DNA of 64,000 nucleotides from SXNM01 sp964586155 (GTDB lineage: Bacteria; Myxococcota_A; UBA9042), in NCBI GenBank assembly GCA_964586155.1, contig CAZPHC010000004.1, positions 180,745 through 244,744 of the forward strand. Reading direction: 5' to 3'. Position numbers and translations under genes: made by a program. Positions within the stretch are counted from its first letter, which is position 1. Every line of letters starts with the position of its first letter. This document shows, in pieces, positions 32,620-41,632 of the stretch. The notes under the pieces were generated by a model, which was given only the letters and a program-made list of their open reading frames with translations, ran no database searches and had not been told where the DNA came from.

Positions 32620-34863
32620 ATGGCCGTTTTGTCACTGGACCGCCCCGCCGCCGGGCGCGTCTTCGTTGCCCTCTACCTCGGCGTGCTCGCCTTCGCCGCA
32701 GCCTCGCTGCCGGCGGCGCCTGCGTCAGCCTATTCGGTTACGACGGCCGCAGGTGGCGGCAAGTCGGTCAAGCGCTGGTTCAGCAACAAGATCTCCTATC
32801 ACATCAACCCCATCGGCTCCGACGATCTGCCATTTTCGACCGTGCAGGCGGAGCTGACCAAGGGCTTCGCTGGTTGGATGGAGCCTTCGTGCACCGGCCT
32901 CGAGTTCACGCCGGGCTACCACTGCAACACCGCGCTCGGCAAATGCCTCTACGACAAGAACGTCGCCTGCAAGGCGGACAGCGACTGCCCGGCGAGCACG
33001 AACAAGAAGGTGATGCCGATCGGGTACAACGCCAACGGACGCAACGAGTTGGTGTTCATCGAGGACTCCTCGTGGAAGCACGGCAACTTCGTGCTCGGCG
33101 TCACGGTCGCCTGGGACAACAACTGGCAGGGCGCGATCACCGAGTCGGACATCGCGTTCAACGGCTACCTGCAGAAGTGGACGACCGATCCGAACAAGGC
33201 CGGCAACGGCACGCAGCACCTGCTGAGCGTCGCGATCCACGAGCAGGGCCACTTCTTCGGCGTCATGCACGTCCTTGGCGGCTGGAACCAGGCCGATCCG
33301 CCGACGATGGCGCCCAACGTCATGCCGTACGGCATCTCGGCCTCGTTGTCCGCCGACGACAAGAAGGCGTCATGCTTCTTGAACCCGAAGTCGACCCATA
33401 GCTGCAGCAACGATTCGGATTGCCCGTATGTCGTGCAGAAGAGCAGCCAGTCGGGCTCCGAGAGCTACGGCGCCAAGCTGGTCTGCAAGTCTGGCAGCTG
33501 CGTCTGGGGGGCGGCCCCGGTGCAGGGCCAGACCACGATCGGCGGCACCTGTTCTTCGGACAACGACTGCAAATCGGGCTTGTTCTGCCAGCCGATCGGC
33601 AACGGCACCAGCTATTGCGCCCAGACCTGCACCGTGAGCAAGGCCAACTGCCCGTCGGGCTTCACCTGCTACCCGTACCAGGGCAACACCGGCCAGGGCG
33701 TCTGCCTGGCGCCGTTCGGCGGCGGTGCCAAGAAGGGCATCGGCGAGACCTGCGCCGCCGGCAACGATTGCCAGTCGTTCCTGTGCGTCGGCGGCACTTG
33801 CAAGCAGCCCTGCACCGTCGGCGGCTCGTCCTGTCCCTCTGGCCAGATCTGCGAGGCCGTGCCCGGCAGCGGCGGTGCCTGCGTCGACAAGGCCGAGCCC
33901 AGCCTCAAGGACCTCAACGAAGAGTGCTTCGCTCCCGAAGAATGCGGCTCGGGCGTGTGCATGAAGGACGATCTGCAGTCGACCGTCGGCTACTGTCGCC
34001 TGATCTGCACCGCGCCCGGCAGCTGCCCGGACGGCTTCCAATGCGTCAGTCAGGGCGAAGGCTACACGGGCTGCATCCCGGGCAAGGAGTCGATCCCGAG
34101 CGGACAACCCTGCACCAAGGACGCCATGTGCGAGGGCAACATCTGCGTGCCCGCCGCCGAGCTCGGCAGCCTCTGCAGCAACGTCTGCACGTTGGGCGAC
34201 ACGACGGGCTGTCCGTGCGGCATGGTCTGCGCCAACGGCGTCAAGGGCGTCGCTTGCTACCTGGGCCAGCCCAAGGGCTGCCTGCCGGACGGTACGCCGT
34301 GCACGGGCGACGTGGAATGCAGCAGCGGCATCTGCCTGGCCGGGTCGTGTCGACCCAAGTGCAAGGTCGGCGCCGACGTGGGTTGCGATCTCGGCCTGTC
34401 GTGCCTGCGCCTCGACCCCGGCGGCGCCGATGGACGCTGCGCGCAGCCGGGCCAGGTGCCGGTCGGCAACTTCTGCGTCGCGGACGAGGTCTGCGCGACG
34501 TTGCTCTGCGCCAAGGACAGCGAGGACGTGTCGCGTTGCTCGGATCCGTGCATCCCCGGTGACGCGGCGACCTGTCCGGCTGGCTCCGGCTGCGTCCAGA
34601 TCGCGCCCGGCTACGGTCGCTGCCAGCAGGGCGCGACTGGCACGCCCGGCCCGGACACGACCGGCGGCGGCGACGCCGTCGGCGATGGCGTCGCGGGCGG
34701 CGACACGACCCCGACCGTCGGCGGTGGCTACGTTCCGGCGCCGCAGAGCAGCAGCTGCAGCGCGGCGCCGGCTGGCCGAGGTGCCTCCTGGCCCGCGGGG
34801 ATGCTCTGGGTCATCGTGGGGTGCGTGGTCTGGATCGCGCGCCGGCGCACGCTCGCGGCCTGA
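32620..34863 (+). CDS. Matrixin-type zinc metalloprotease with Cys-rich repeats and MYXO-CTERM-like tail
   Basis: This 747-residue exported protease has a signal peptide ending near PASA (about residue 37). The catalytic domain (about 40-255) has the metzincin motif HEQGHFFGVMH with His207, Glu208, His211 and His217. The downstream NVMPYG supplies the Met-turn. From about 260 to 700 there are repeated Cys-rich modules with the form C-x-x-D-x-D-C...C. These are probably binding or spacer repeats similar to those in the lysozyme. A Gly/Asp/Thr linker, SSSC, a hydrophobic helix (AGMLWVIVGCVVWIA) and RRR form a MYXO-CTERM-like sorting tail, with Ser-Cys in place of the usual Gly-Cys. Expected location is the cell surface. 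Likely roles are prey protein digestion or matrix turnover. Confidence 0.9.
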   Translation: MAVLSLDRPAAGRVFVALYLGVLAFAAASLPAAPASAYSVTTAAGGGKSVKRWFSNKISYHINPIGSDDLPFSTVQAELTKGFAGWMEPSCTGLEFTPGYHCNTALGKCLYDKNVACKADSDCPASTNKKVMPIGYNANGRNELVFIEDSSWKHGNFVLGVTVAWDNNWQGAITESDIAFNGYLQKWTTDPNKAGNGTQHLLSVAIHEQGHFFGVMHVLGGWNQADPPTMAPNVMPYGISASLSADDKKASCFLNPKSTHSCSNDSDCPYVVQKSSQSGSESYGAKLVCKSGSCVWGAAPVQGQTTIGGTCSSDNDCKSGLFCQPIGNGTSYCAQTCTVSKANCPSGFTCYPYQGNTGQGVCLAPFGGGAKKGIGETCAAGNDCQSFLCVGGTCKQPCTVGGSSCPSGQICEAVPGSGGACVDKAEPSLKDLNEECFAPEECGSGVCMKDDLQSTVGYCRLICTAPGSCPDGFQCVSQGEGYTGCIPGKESIPSGQPCTKDAMCEGNICVPAAELGSLCSNVCTLGDTTGCPCGMVCANGVKGVACYLGQPKGCLPDGTPCTGDVECSSGICLAGSCRPKCKVGADVGCDLGLSCLRLDPGGADGRCAQPGQVPVGNFCVADEVCATLLCAKDSEDVSRCSDPCIPGDAATCPAGSGCVQIAPGYGRCQQGATGTPGPDTTGGGDAVGDGVAGGDTTPTVGGGYVPAPQSSSCSAAPAGRGASWPAGMLWVIVGCVVWIARRRTLAA

Positions 34864-34896
34864 ACCGTCGTTCGAGGCCGCGAGCCGCGCGGCGGA

Positions 34897-34921
34897 AGCC
34901 GTCGTCGCTGGCGAGACGGCT
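34897..34921. terminator. Possible hairpin between convergent genes
   Basis: AGCCGTC and GACGGCT form a seven-base stem with an 11-base loop between the converging matrixin and superoxide dismutase genes. There is no T-run on either side, so intrinsic termination is doubtful. Confidence 0.25.
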
Positions 34922-34929
34922 GCGGGGGC

Positions 34930-35523
34930 TCAGGCGCCGGGGAGGCGGCCGGCGACGTCGTCCCAGTTGACCAGGTGGTCGAGGAACGTCTTGACGAAGG
35001 CCGCGCGCTTGTTCTGGTACTTCAGGTAGTACGCGTGCTCCCAGACGTCGAGCGCGAGCAGGACCGTGGTGTTCATCTGCGCCTGGTTCTGGTGCTTCTC
35101 GGCGGCGAGCACCTCGAGCTTGCCGAAGTCGGCGTTCCAGACCAGCAGGCCCCAGCCCGAGCCCTCGACCGAGGTCGTCACGGCCTCGAGCTGGGCGCGG
35201 AAGGCGTCGAACGAGCCGAAGTCGGCGTCGATCCGGGCCGCGAGGCGACCGGTCGGCGTACCGCCGCCGTTGGCCTTCATGTTCTCCCAGAAGATCGTGT
35301 GCAGCTGGTGGCCAGCGCCGTGGAACGCCAGCTCGCGCGAGAGGTGCTTGGCGGCGGCGTAGTCACCCGAGGCGCGCGCGGCGGCGAGCTTGGTCTCGGC
35401 GGCGTTGTACCCGGCGACGTAGCCCGCGTGGTGGATGTCGTGGTGCAGGCGCACGGTGGCTTCGTCGTAGTGCGGCTCGAGTGCGTCGTAGGCGTACGGA
35501 AGGGCGGGCAGCGAGACGGGCAT
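34930..35523 (-). CDS. Superoxide dismutase, Fe/Mn family (Mn-like)
   Basis: This 197-residue cytosolic enzyme dismutates superoxide. It shows the family landmarks: LPALPYAYDALEPH at the N-terminus, LHHDIHHAGYV (first metal His), AGHQLHTIFW (second His) and the signature DVWEHAYY (Asp and His ligands). The Gly at the AGH position and the NQ pair in HQNQAQMN favour Mn over Fe, though that is a judgement from pattern. The ATG at 35523 follows AAGGAG. A TTG six codons earlier is in frame but unlikely. A well-formed promoter sits about 110 bases upstream. It is convergent with the matrixin gene. Confidence 0.95.
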   Translation of the reverse strand: MPVSLPALPYAYDALEPHYDEATVRLHHDIHHAGYVAGYNAAETKLAAARASGDYAAAKHLSRELAFHGAGHQLHTIFWENMKANGGGTPTGRLAARIDADFGSFDAFRAQLEAVTTSVEGSGWGLLVWNADFGKLEVLAAEKHQNQAQMNTTVLLALDVWEHAYYLKYQNKRAAFVKTFLDHLVNWDDVAGRLPGA

Positions 35524-35633
35524 CGGACTCTCCTTGGGCAATCATCGAGGCCAGCGCTCTGGTGCGGCCGCGAGGTGATGGATGGGCAGCGGCGCAGCGC
35601 GTCGCGGACCGCCTCGAGGGTCGAGGTCGCGAA

Positions 35634-35661
35634 ACGATAGGGCGCCAGGCGCGGGCGTCAA
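35634..35661 (-). promoter_or_regulatory. Putative vegetative promoter of the superoxide dismutase gene
   Basis: On the minus strand TTGACG (35661-35656) and TATCGT (35639-35634) are separated by 16 bases, close to the housekeeping consensus. Transcription would start near 35627, leaving a leader of about 100 bases before the ATG. A leader that long leaves room for control, but I see no obvious structure. Confidence 0.55.
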
Positions 35662-35734
35662 TGGAGCTGGCGGTGGGGCCGAGCAATGTCGGCCCCTTGC
35701 CGGGCAGCCGCGGCCGAGACCGACACGCGGACGC

Positions 35735-38700
35735 TCAAGTGACGCCGTCGGCCTCGGGCAGGTCCAGGACCAGCGGCGCGCCGTGGCGCAGCGTGTTGAC
35801 CGCGATGGTCGACACCAGCAGCTGGCGCGCCACCGCCGCGTCGGCTCCGCACGGCGCGAGCGGGCGCAGGATCTGCGGCAGGCAACGGGCGACGGGCCGC
35901 GCCGCCAGCGCCGCCTGCAGCCAGGCCGCCCAGCCGGGGGCGTCCGCGCCGTCGAGGAACACGGTGGCGACCTCCGGGTCGGTGACCGCGGCGTACCAGG
36001 TCCCGACGGCGGCGTCGGTGTCCACGACCACGGCGAGGCCGCGATCGGCGAGGGCCTGCCAATGCGTCGCGGCCGCACCGACGAACCAGATCTGGTTGCC
36101 GACGGCCAGGGCAGCCGCCACCGCCTCGATCGCCGCGGGGGAAGGCGACGGGCGGTGGCTGATGACCAGCATCATCCCGCGACCACGCCGGGTGTGGTCC
36201 TCGGTGCGCTGGCCCGGGATGGCGTGGGTGCTGCGTCGCCGTGCAAGTTGGCGCTTCGCCTCGGCCACCACAGGCCCGGCGACCTCGCCCAGCAGCGGGA
36301 TCGTGGCCAACAGGGCGGCGGCGGCTTCGTCGACGCCATGGACGGGTGCGGCGACCCGGGTGCCCCGGCCGTGGAGCGAACGGCGGGTCGGCGCCGTGGC
36401 GGTCGCTGAGGCCGGGGCCGGCGGCGAGGCGAACTCGGCCGGGGAGGGCGGCGTCGGCGGGGCCAGCGCCTCGGGTTGGGATCCGGTCGGCGCGGGCGCG
36501 TCGGCGACGCGGAACGCCGCCAGGTAGTCCACGCCGCCCGCCTTGGGCCCGGTGCCCGAGAGGGCGAAGCCGCCGAAGGGCTCGATGCCGACGCGGGCGC
36601 CGGTGATCGGCCGGTTGACGTAGACGTTGCCGGCGCGGGCTCCGGCGATGACGGCGTCGACGTCGTCTTCGGATTGGGCGTACACGCCGACGGTCAGGGC
36701 GTAGTCCAGCCCGGCTTGCAGCGACAGCGCCTCGGCCAACGTCTGGTAGGCGATGCAATGCACGATCGGGCCGAAGATCTCGCGCGCGGCCCAGCTCTCG
36801 GGGCGCATCGCGGCGCTGGCCGGCAGTTGGACGACCGTCGGGCCGATCAGCAGCGCGCCGTCCGCGTCCGCGACCTGCTCCGGCTGCAGCAACACACGCC
36901 CGCCGGCGGCCTCGGCCTCGGCGCAGACGGCGTCGGCGGTCGTCCGCAGGCGCTCCAGATCCTCGGCGCTCACCACCGGGTTGATCTGCGTGCCGTGGGC
37001 GGTGGCGCGGCCGACCTGCAGGCTGGCGGCGGCGGCGGCGAAGCGCTCGGCGAAGGCGTCCGCCACACGCGCGTCGACCAGGATCCTGCTCAAGGCCGAA
37101 CACTTCTGGCCCGAGTGGCCAAAGGCGGCGCGCAGGCATCCGGCGACGGCCTCGTCGAGGTCGGCGTTGGCCGTGATGATCACGGCGTTCTTGCCGCCCA
37201 TCTCGGTGATCGCCATCCGTTCGCCGCGGCCGTCGCGTGTCCGTCGCGCGGCCATCTGGGCATACAGGCGTGTGCCGACGGCGACCGATCCGGTGAACAC
37301 GACGCCGTCGACGCGTTCGTCGCCGACCAGGGCCGCGCCGGTGGTCGGGCCGTCACCCGCGACGTGGGCGACCAGGTCTGCGGGCACGCCGGCCGCACGC
37401 AGCGCCTGGACGACGATGTCGGCGCACAGCGGCGTCTGCTCGGCGCCCTTGAGCAGCGCGGCGTTGCCGGCCGCTAGCGCGGCGACGGTCATGCCGCAGG
37501 GGATCGCGACCGGGAAGTTCCACGGTGCGACGACGGCGATGACGCCGCGCGCCTCGCCAGCGAGCGGCGCCGTCACCGACTGCAGCGCGTAGAAGCGGCA
37601 GAAGTCGACCGCCTCGTCGATGTCGGCGAGCGCCTCGCGTCGCGCCTTGCCGGCCTCGAGGCAGACCAGGGCCGCCAGCGCTGGACGCCGCGCCCGCAGC
37701 CACTCGCCGGCCCGCAGCAGGTGCAGCGCGCGCGCGGCGGCGGGCAGGGCGGCCCAAGCCTGCGCGGCCTCGCTGGCCCGCGCGACGGCCTCGGCGACGT
37801 CTGCCGTGGTGGCGGTCGGCAGCGCACCGATCTCGACCGCCGGCGCGTCCGGCGAGAACGAACGCAGCGGCGCTCCGGCGCCCGTCGCGGCGACGTGGGA
37901 CCGCAGCGGCAGCTGGCCGCGGACCGCCTCGATGGCCTCGTCCAGCGCCTGGCGATGCGACGCCAGGTGCAGGCGGGCCGGAGACACGGGCCGAAAGCGC
38001 AGGTCGTCGTCCTGGTCGGTCAGCAGCGGCCGGCGTTGCACGCCCTCGCGGCCCGACGGTCGGCCCTGCTCGGCCTTGGCCAGCAGCGATTGCGCCGGGC
38101 TGGTCATGGCGGTGCCGAGGTCGACCGCCCGCCGCGCCATCGTCAACACGCCGACCTGGCTGCTGTTCTCCATGACGCGCCGGACGAGGTAGGCCATGCC
38201 CATCAGCAGCGAGCCGACCGGGATGTAGTTGCGCACCGGCCAGCCCGCGGCAGCCATCGCCGTCGACAGGCCTTCGTAGGTGGCGTGCAGGCATTGGTGC
38301 TCGATCGGCGGCGCGTCGGGGTAGAGCTCGGCGCGCGCGGCGCGGGCGAAGCAATGGTCGCGCAGGTTGTGGCTGCCGAGCGCCAGCTGGAGCTCGTCGC
38401 CGTGCTCCAGGCAGCGCAGCACCAGCGCCTGGAAGCAGAGGTCGGTCTCGCGCTTGTCGAGCCATTGCGGCGCGTCGTGGTGGTTGGCGTCGGCCTCGGT
38501 CGTCTCGGCGTCCCAATACGCGCCCTTGACCAGGCGGATCGGCATGCGCACGCCGCGGCGGCGGGCCAGGGCGATGACGTCGGCGAGATGCTCGGGCGCG
38601 TCGCGCCGATAGGCCTGCACGACGATGCCGACGTCCGGATGGCTCCACAGGCCGGGATCGCTCGCGAGCGTCCGGTCCAGCATGGTCAGCGTCAGGTCGC

Positions 38701-39955
38701 GCACCGACTCGTGCTCGGCGTCGATGTTGACGAAGACGCCGAGATCGCGGGCCCTGCGCAAGATCGCGCCGAGCCGGGGCACGACGCGTCCGGCCGCGCC
38801 CTCGACGTCGTCGGCGTCGTAGTGGGCGGTCAGCGCCGACGACTTGACCGAGACGTGCGCCAACGGCAGGCCGGCGGCGTTGCGCTGGCCGCGGTGCAGC
38901 GAGGCCGCGCCCTCGATCAGTTGCAGCACGGCGTCGCGGTAGTGGTCGGCCTCGGCCTCGGTGATCACGAGCTCGCCGAGCTGGTCGAGCGTCGCCGACC
39001 GCCCGCTCGAGAGCAGCGCCCGCAGCGCCGGCTCGGCCCGCGCCACCGACTCGCCGGCGATGAAGATCCCGGCGACCTTGCGCACCGATGCGCGCGTCAG
39101 CCAGGCCACAAACGCCGCTGGCAACACCGCCACGCAGAGCGACGCCAGCGCCAGGCCGCGCGCCATCCACGTCGGCAGCGCGAGCGGGCTGGAGGCCGCC
39201 ACCGCGCGCTGGTGGTCGGCCTTGGTCCGCCGCAGCATCTCGGTCACGAGACGGTCGACCTCGCGCCCGCCGCGATCGTGGTCAAGCGACGGCAGCGCCG
39301 CGATCAAGCGCAAGGCGTGGACGCGCAGCACCGGATGGTCCGCTTGCAGGCCCAGGCCCCATTGGCTCAAGCGTTCGAGCAATCCGGGCTTGTAGCGTGG
39401 CATCTCGGCCGCCACCGCCTCGGCGAGCGTGCGCGCCTGCGCCCACACCCGTCGCAGCGAGTCGGCCGCGGGTCCGTCGGTCGCCAGCAGGTCGAACAGG
39501 CCGTTGCGCGCCAGGCTGGCCTCGATCTCCAGCGGTGCGGCGTCGGCTCCGATCATGCGCCAGGCGTCGCCGTGTGCGGTCCAGGCCATGATGCGGTCGC
39601 CCTCCTGGCGCTGGTGCGCGAAGGGCAGGGTCTCGACCAGGCGTGCCGTGGCGCGCTCCACCGCGAACGACGGGCTGCCGAGGCGGATCCGCGCGAACGA
39701 GCGCTCAAACACCGCGCCCCAGAGCGCGTCGCCGCTGTCGATGGTGGCGCGCCATCGCGACGCCGTGCGCACGCCCGCCAGCTCGGCCTCGAGCGCGGCG
39801 ACCAGGCGCGGCCGCACCACGCCGGCGGCGTCGCAGGCCGCCGGCAGCAGCTCGCGGCTCAACAGCAGCGACCAACGTTCGCCGTGGAGCGTCGCGGCCA
39901 CAGGCTCGAATTCCGGCAACATCCCAGGGACGTCTGCGGCTGGCGCCTCAAACAT
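35735..39955 (-). CDS. putA: Bifunctional proline dehydrogenase / P5C dehydrogenase with extra C-terminal ALDH-like domain
   Basis: This 1406-residue PutA has two activities. The FAD-dependent proline dehydrogenase barrel (about residues 300-630) contains VSVKSSAL, MPIRLVKGAYWDAE and HNLRDH. The NAD-dependent P5C dehydrogenase (about 690-1180) contains APWNFPVAIP, ITEMGGKNA and GHSGQKCSA with catalytic Cys952. The two convert proline to glutamate with substrate channelling. After a Pro/Ala linker a third region (about 1210-1406) begins RRSTHAIPGQRTEDHTRRGRG and resembles the extra ALDH-superfamily domain of type C PutAs. There is no ribbon-helix-helix repressor domain. The ATG at 39955 is chosen over a GTG nine bases upstream. 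Confidence 0.93.
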   Translation of the reverse strand: MFEAPAADVPGMLPEFEPVAATLHGERWSLLLSRELLPAACDAAGVVRPRLVAALEAELAGVRTASRWRATIDSGDALWGAVFERSFARIRLGSPSFAVERATARLVETLPFAHQRQEGDRIMAWTAHGDAWRMIGADAAPLEIEASLARNGLFDLLATDGPAADSLRRVWAQARTLAEAVAAEMPRYKPGLLERLSQWGLGLQADHPVLRVHALRLIAALPSLDHDRGGREVDRLVTEMLRRTKADHQRAVAASSPLALPTWMARGLALASLCVAVLPAAFVAWLTRASVRKVAGIFIAGESVARAEPALRALLSSGRSATLDQLGELVITEAEADHYRDAVLQLIEGAASLHRGQRNAAGLPLAHVSVKSSALTAHYDADDVEGAAGRVVPRLGAILRRARDLGVFVNIDAEHESVRDLTLTMLDRTLASDPGLWSHPDVGIVVQAYRRDAPEHLADVIALARRRGVRMPIRLVKGAYWDAETTEADANHHDAPQWLDKRETDLCFQALVLRCLEHGDELQLALGSHNLRDHCFARAARAELYPDAPPIEHQCLHATYEGLSTAMAAAGWPVRNYIPVGSLLMGMAYLVRRVMENSSQVGVLTMARRAVDLGTAMTSPAQSLLAKAEQGRPSGREGVQRRPLLTDQDDDLRFRPVSPARLHLASHRQALDEAIEAVRGQLPLRSHVAATGAGAPLRSFSPDAPAVEIGALPTATTADVAEAVARASEAAQAWAALPAAARALHLLRAGEWLRARRPALAALVCLEAGKARREALADIDEAVDFCRFYALQSVTAPLAGEARGVIAVVAPWNFPVAIPCGMTVAALAAGNAALLKGAEQTPLCADIVVQALRAAGVPADLVAHVAGDGPTTGAALVGDERVDGVVFTGSVAVGTRLYAQMAARRTRDGRGERMAITEMGGKNAVIITANADLDEAVAGCLRAAFGHSGQKCSALSRILVDARVADAFAERFAAAAASLQVGRATAHGTQINPVVSAEDLERLRTTADAVCAEAEAAGGRVLLQPEQVADADGALLIGPTVVQLPASAAMRPESWAAREIFGPIVHCIAYQTLAEALSLQAGLDYALTVGVYAQSEDDVDAVIAGARAGNVYVNRPITGARVGIEPFGGFALSGTGPKAGGVDYLAAFRVADAPAPTGSQPEALAPPTPPSPAEFASPPAPASATATAPTRRSLHGRGTRVAAPVHGVDEAAAALLATIPLLGEVAGPVVAEAKRQLARRRSTHAIPGQRTEDHTRRGRGMMLVISHRPSPSPAAIEAVAAALAVGNQIWFVGAAATHWQALADRGLAVVVDTDAAVGTWYAAVTDPEVATVFLDGADAPGWAAWLQAALAARPVARCLPQILRPLAPCGADAAVARQLLVSTIAVNTLRHGAPLVLDLPEADGVT

Positions 39956-40023
39956 GGCAGTCACCCACGGCAGGGACCGGCGATGCGCGGACGCAGGAGT
40001 GGTCCGGCTCTGTCCTTGGGTCC

Positions 40024-40053
40024 AGTGTAGGCCGCGTGCTCGCCGGCCCGCAA
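40024..40053 (-). promoter_or_regulatory. Putative vegetative promoter of putA
   Basis: On the minus strand TTGCGG (40053-40048) and TACACT (40029-40024) are 18 bases apart. Initiation near 40017 would give a leader of about 60 bases. The elements fall between the stop of the upstream membrane-protein gene and putA, so putA may be transcribed separately. Confidence 0.45.
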
Positions 40054-40075
40054 TCGTCCGACGTCGGCAGCGCCC

Positions 40076-40726
40076 TCAGGGTGCCGTCGGCTCCGGAGCA
40101 TCCTGCATGGCGGCGGCAGAGCGTTGCCACAGGAGCCAGGAGTAGCCGGTCAGCGCGGCCGTGGCGCACGCCGTGGCCCAATGCCAACGCGCGGCGCCGC
40201 CCGGCAGGCCGCCGAGCACGAACAGGCCGGTGGTGACCAGGCCAAAGACGAAGCCTTGCACGCCGAGCCGGCGCCGTCGCGCCAGGAAGCCGAGCTGCAT
40301 CTTGCGCTCGACGGCGCGGGCCTCGTCGATCACGGCTTGTGCCGTCGCTGGGCTCAGGCCGGCGGCGGCGAGCGCGGCCCGCAGGCTCGCGACGGCGGTC
40401 GCGTCGATGCGCAGGGCGTCGTCGACGGCGCGCATGGCGGTGCGCAGGCGCCAGAGCGAGAGCCAGATCTGGCCGTCCTCGCCGAGGATGGCCGGCCGCT
40501 CCGGCGCCGTCGTCGCTTCGGTCTCGGGCGACGCCTCGGGCTCCATCGCGGCCTGGACCTCGTCGATCAGCCGCAGCGCGGTCGAACGACCCAGGCCTTC
40601 GGCGTCGAGCGACGCCACCAGCGACTCGATGGTGCAGCCCGCCGCGAGCGCCTCGTCGATCTGGGCCAGCAGGTCCTCGGCGATCTCGGCGTGGGTCCAG
40701 GGGCGTGCGCTCGGGCTCTCGGTCAT
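40076..40726 (-). CDS. Hypothetical protein with two C-terminal membrane helices
   Basis: This 216-residue protein is helical throughout. Two short repeated helix-turn units (DEALAAGCTIESLVASLDAEGLG.STALRLIDEVQ, and a similar AALAAAGLSPATAQAVIDEARAVE near residue 130) share the form A-G-(L/C)...A...(L/I)IDE. A basic segment (LARRRRLG) and two hydrophobic stretches follow (about 157-178 and 184-202). The duplication suggests a repeated binding motif ahead of a membrane anchor. No family is recognised. AAGAGG precedes the ATG. It is divergent from the rhomboid gene, 85 bases apart. Confidence 0.6.
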   Translation of the reverse strand: MTESPSARPWTHAEIAEDLLAQIDEALAAGCTIESLVASLDAEGLGRSTALRLIDEVQAAMEPEASPETEATTAPERPAILGEDGQIWLSLWRLRTAMRAVDDALRIDATAVASLRAALAAAGLSPATAQAVIDEARAVERKMQLGFLARRRRLGVQGFVFGLVTTGLFVLGGLPGGAARWHWATACATAALTGYSWLLWQRSAAAMQDAPEPTAP

Positions 40727-40811
40727 CGTGCCTCTTGCCGCGCCCGGCCAGGGCACCTACAACCCCCGCGCGTCGCGCCGATCTCCGGCCTCGGCGCACG
40801 GGAGCCGGACG

Positions 40812-41564
40812 ATGCCGCGCAGATTGCCTTGGGTCAACAAGCTGCCGGGCCACCTCGGCGATGGCGTCCTGACGGTCGGTCTCGCGTTGATCGCGGTCCA
40901 TCTGTTCGTATTTGTAGGGTTCTTTGTGGTGCGCAGCCCCGGCTTCGCCGCCTTCTACTGGAACGACCTCGCCGTCAGCAGCGAGGCCGTGCTCCAAGGC
41001 AAGGTCTGGACGCTGGCGACCTACGGCCTGGTCCACGACCCCGATTCGCTCTGGCACCTCGTCGGCAACGTCTTCGCCCTCTACGTCTTCGGCCCACCGC
41101 TGGAGGCGCGCTGGGGCAAGCGGCGCTGGCTGCAGTTCGTCGCGGTCGCCGTGCTCGCGGGTGGGCTCGCCGTCGTCGCCGCCGGTCTGCTCGGCTTCCC
41201 GAGCGTGACGGTCGGCGCGTCGGCCGGGACGATGGCCCTGCTCGCGGCGTGGTCCTGGACCTTCCCGCAGGCGACCGTGATGCTGATGTTCTTCCTGCCG
41301 GTCGCAGGCCGGCTGCTGCTGCCCATCGTGCTGGCGATCGACGCGCTGCTCGCGCTGTCCGGCAGCGATGTCTCGTGGCCGGCGCACGCGGGCGGCGTGG
41401 TCGCGGCGTGGCTGCAGCTCGGCGGCCGCCATCGCCTGCAGGCGGCGTGGCTGAGCCGCAAGCTGGCCCGCGAAAAGGCCGCGCGGCTGGCCGAGGCGCG
41501 CAAGCGCTTCAAGGTCATCGACGGCGGCCGGGGCGACGAGCGCGACGGGCACGGGATCAACTAG
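40812..41564 (+). CDS. Rhomboid-family intramembrane serine protease
   Basis: This 250-residue polytopic membrane protein has the rhomboid landmarks. WHLVGNVFALYVFGPPLE is the conserved H-x-x-x-N helix, GASAGTMALL carries nucleophile Ser137, and SWPAHAGG carries catalytic His192. Six hydrophobic helices and a basic, helical cytosolic tail are visible. Such enzymes cleave single-pass membrane segments. In other groups rhomboid relatives (rhombosortases) process C-terminal sorting tails. The two MYXO-CTERM-type proteins in this window are tempting substrates, but myxosortases described for that tail are of other membrane-protease families, so the link is speculation. Confidence 0.85.
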   Translation: MPRRLPWVNKLPGHLGDGVLTVGLALIAVHLFVFVGFFVVRSPGFAAFYWNDLAVSSEAVLQGKVWTLATYGLVHDPDSLWHLVGNVFALYVFGPPLEARWGKRRWLQFVAVAVLAGGLAVVAAGLLGFPSVTVGASAGTMALLAAWSWTFPQATVMLMFFLPVAGRLLLPIVLAIDALLALSGSDVSWPAHAGGVVAAWLQLGGRHRLQAAWLSRKLAREKAARLAEARKRFKVIDGGRGDERDGHGIN

Positions 41565-41632
41565 GACGCAGCGGCCGCCGTGCTGATCGGCCTGGCGCTC
41601 CGCACGTCCGGCGCGAGATCGACGCGCTCGGG

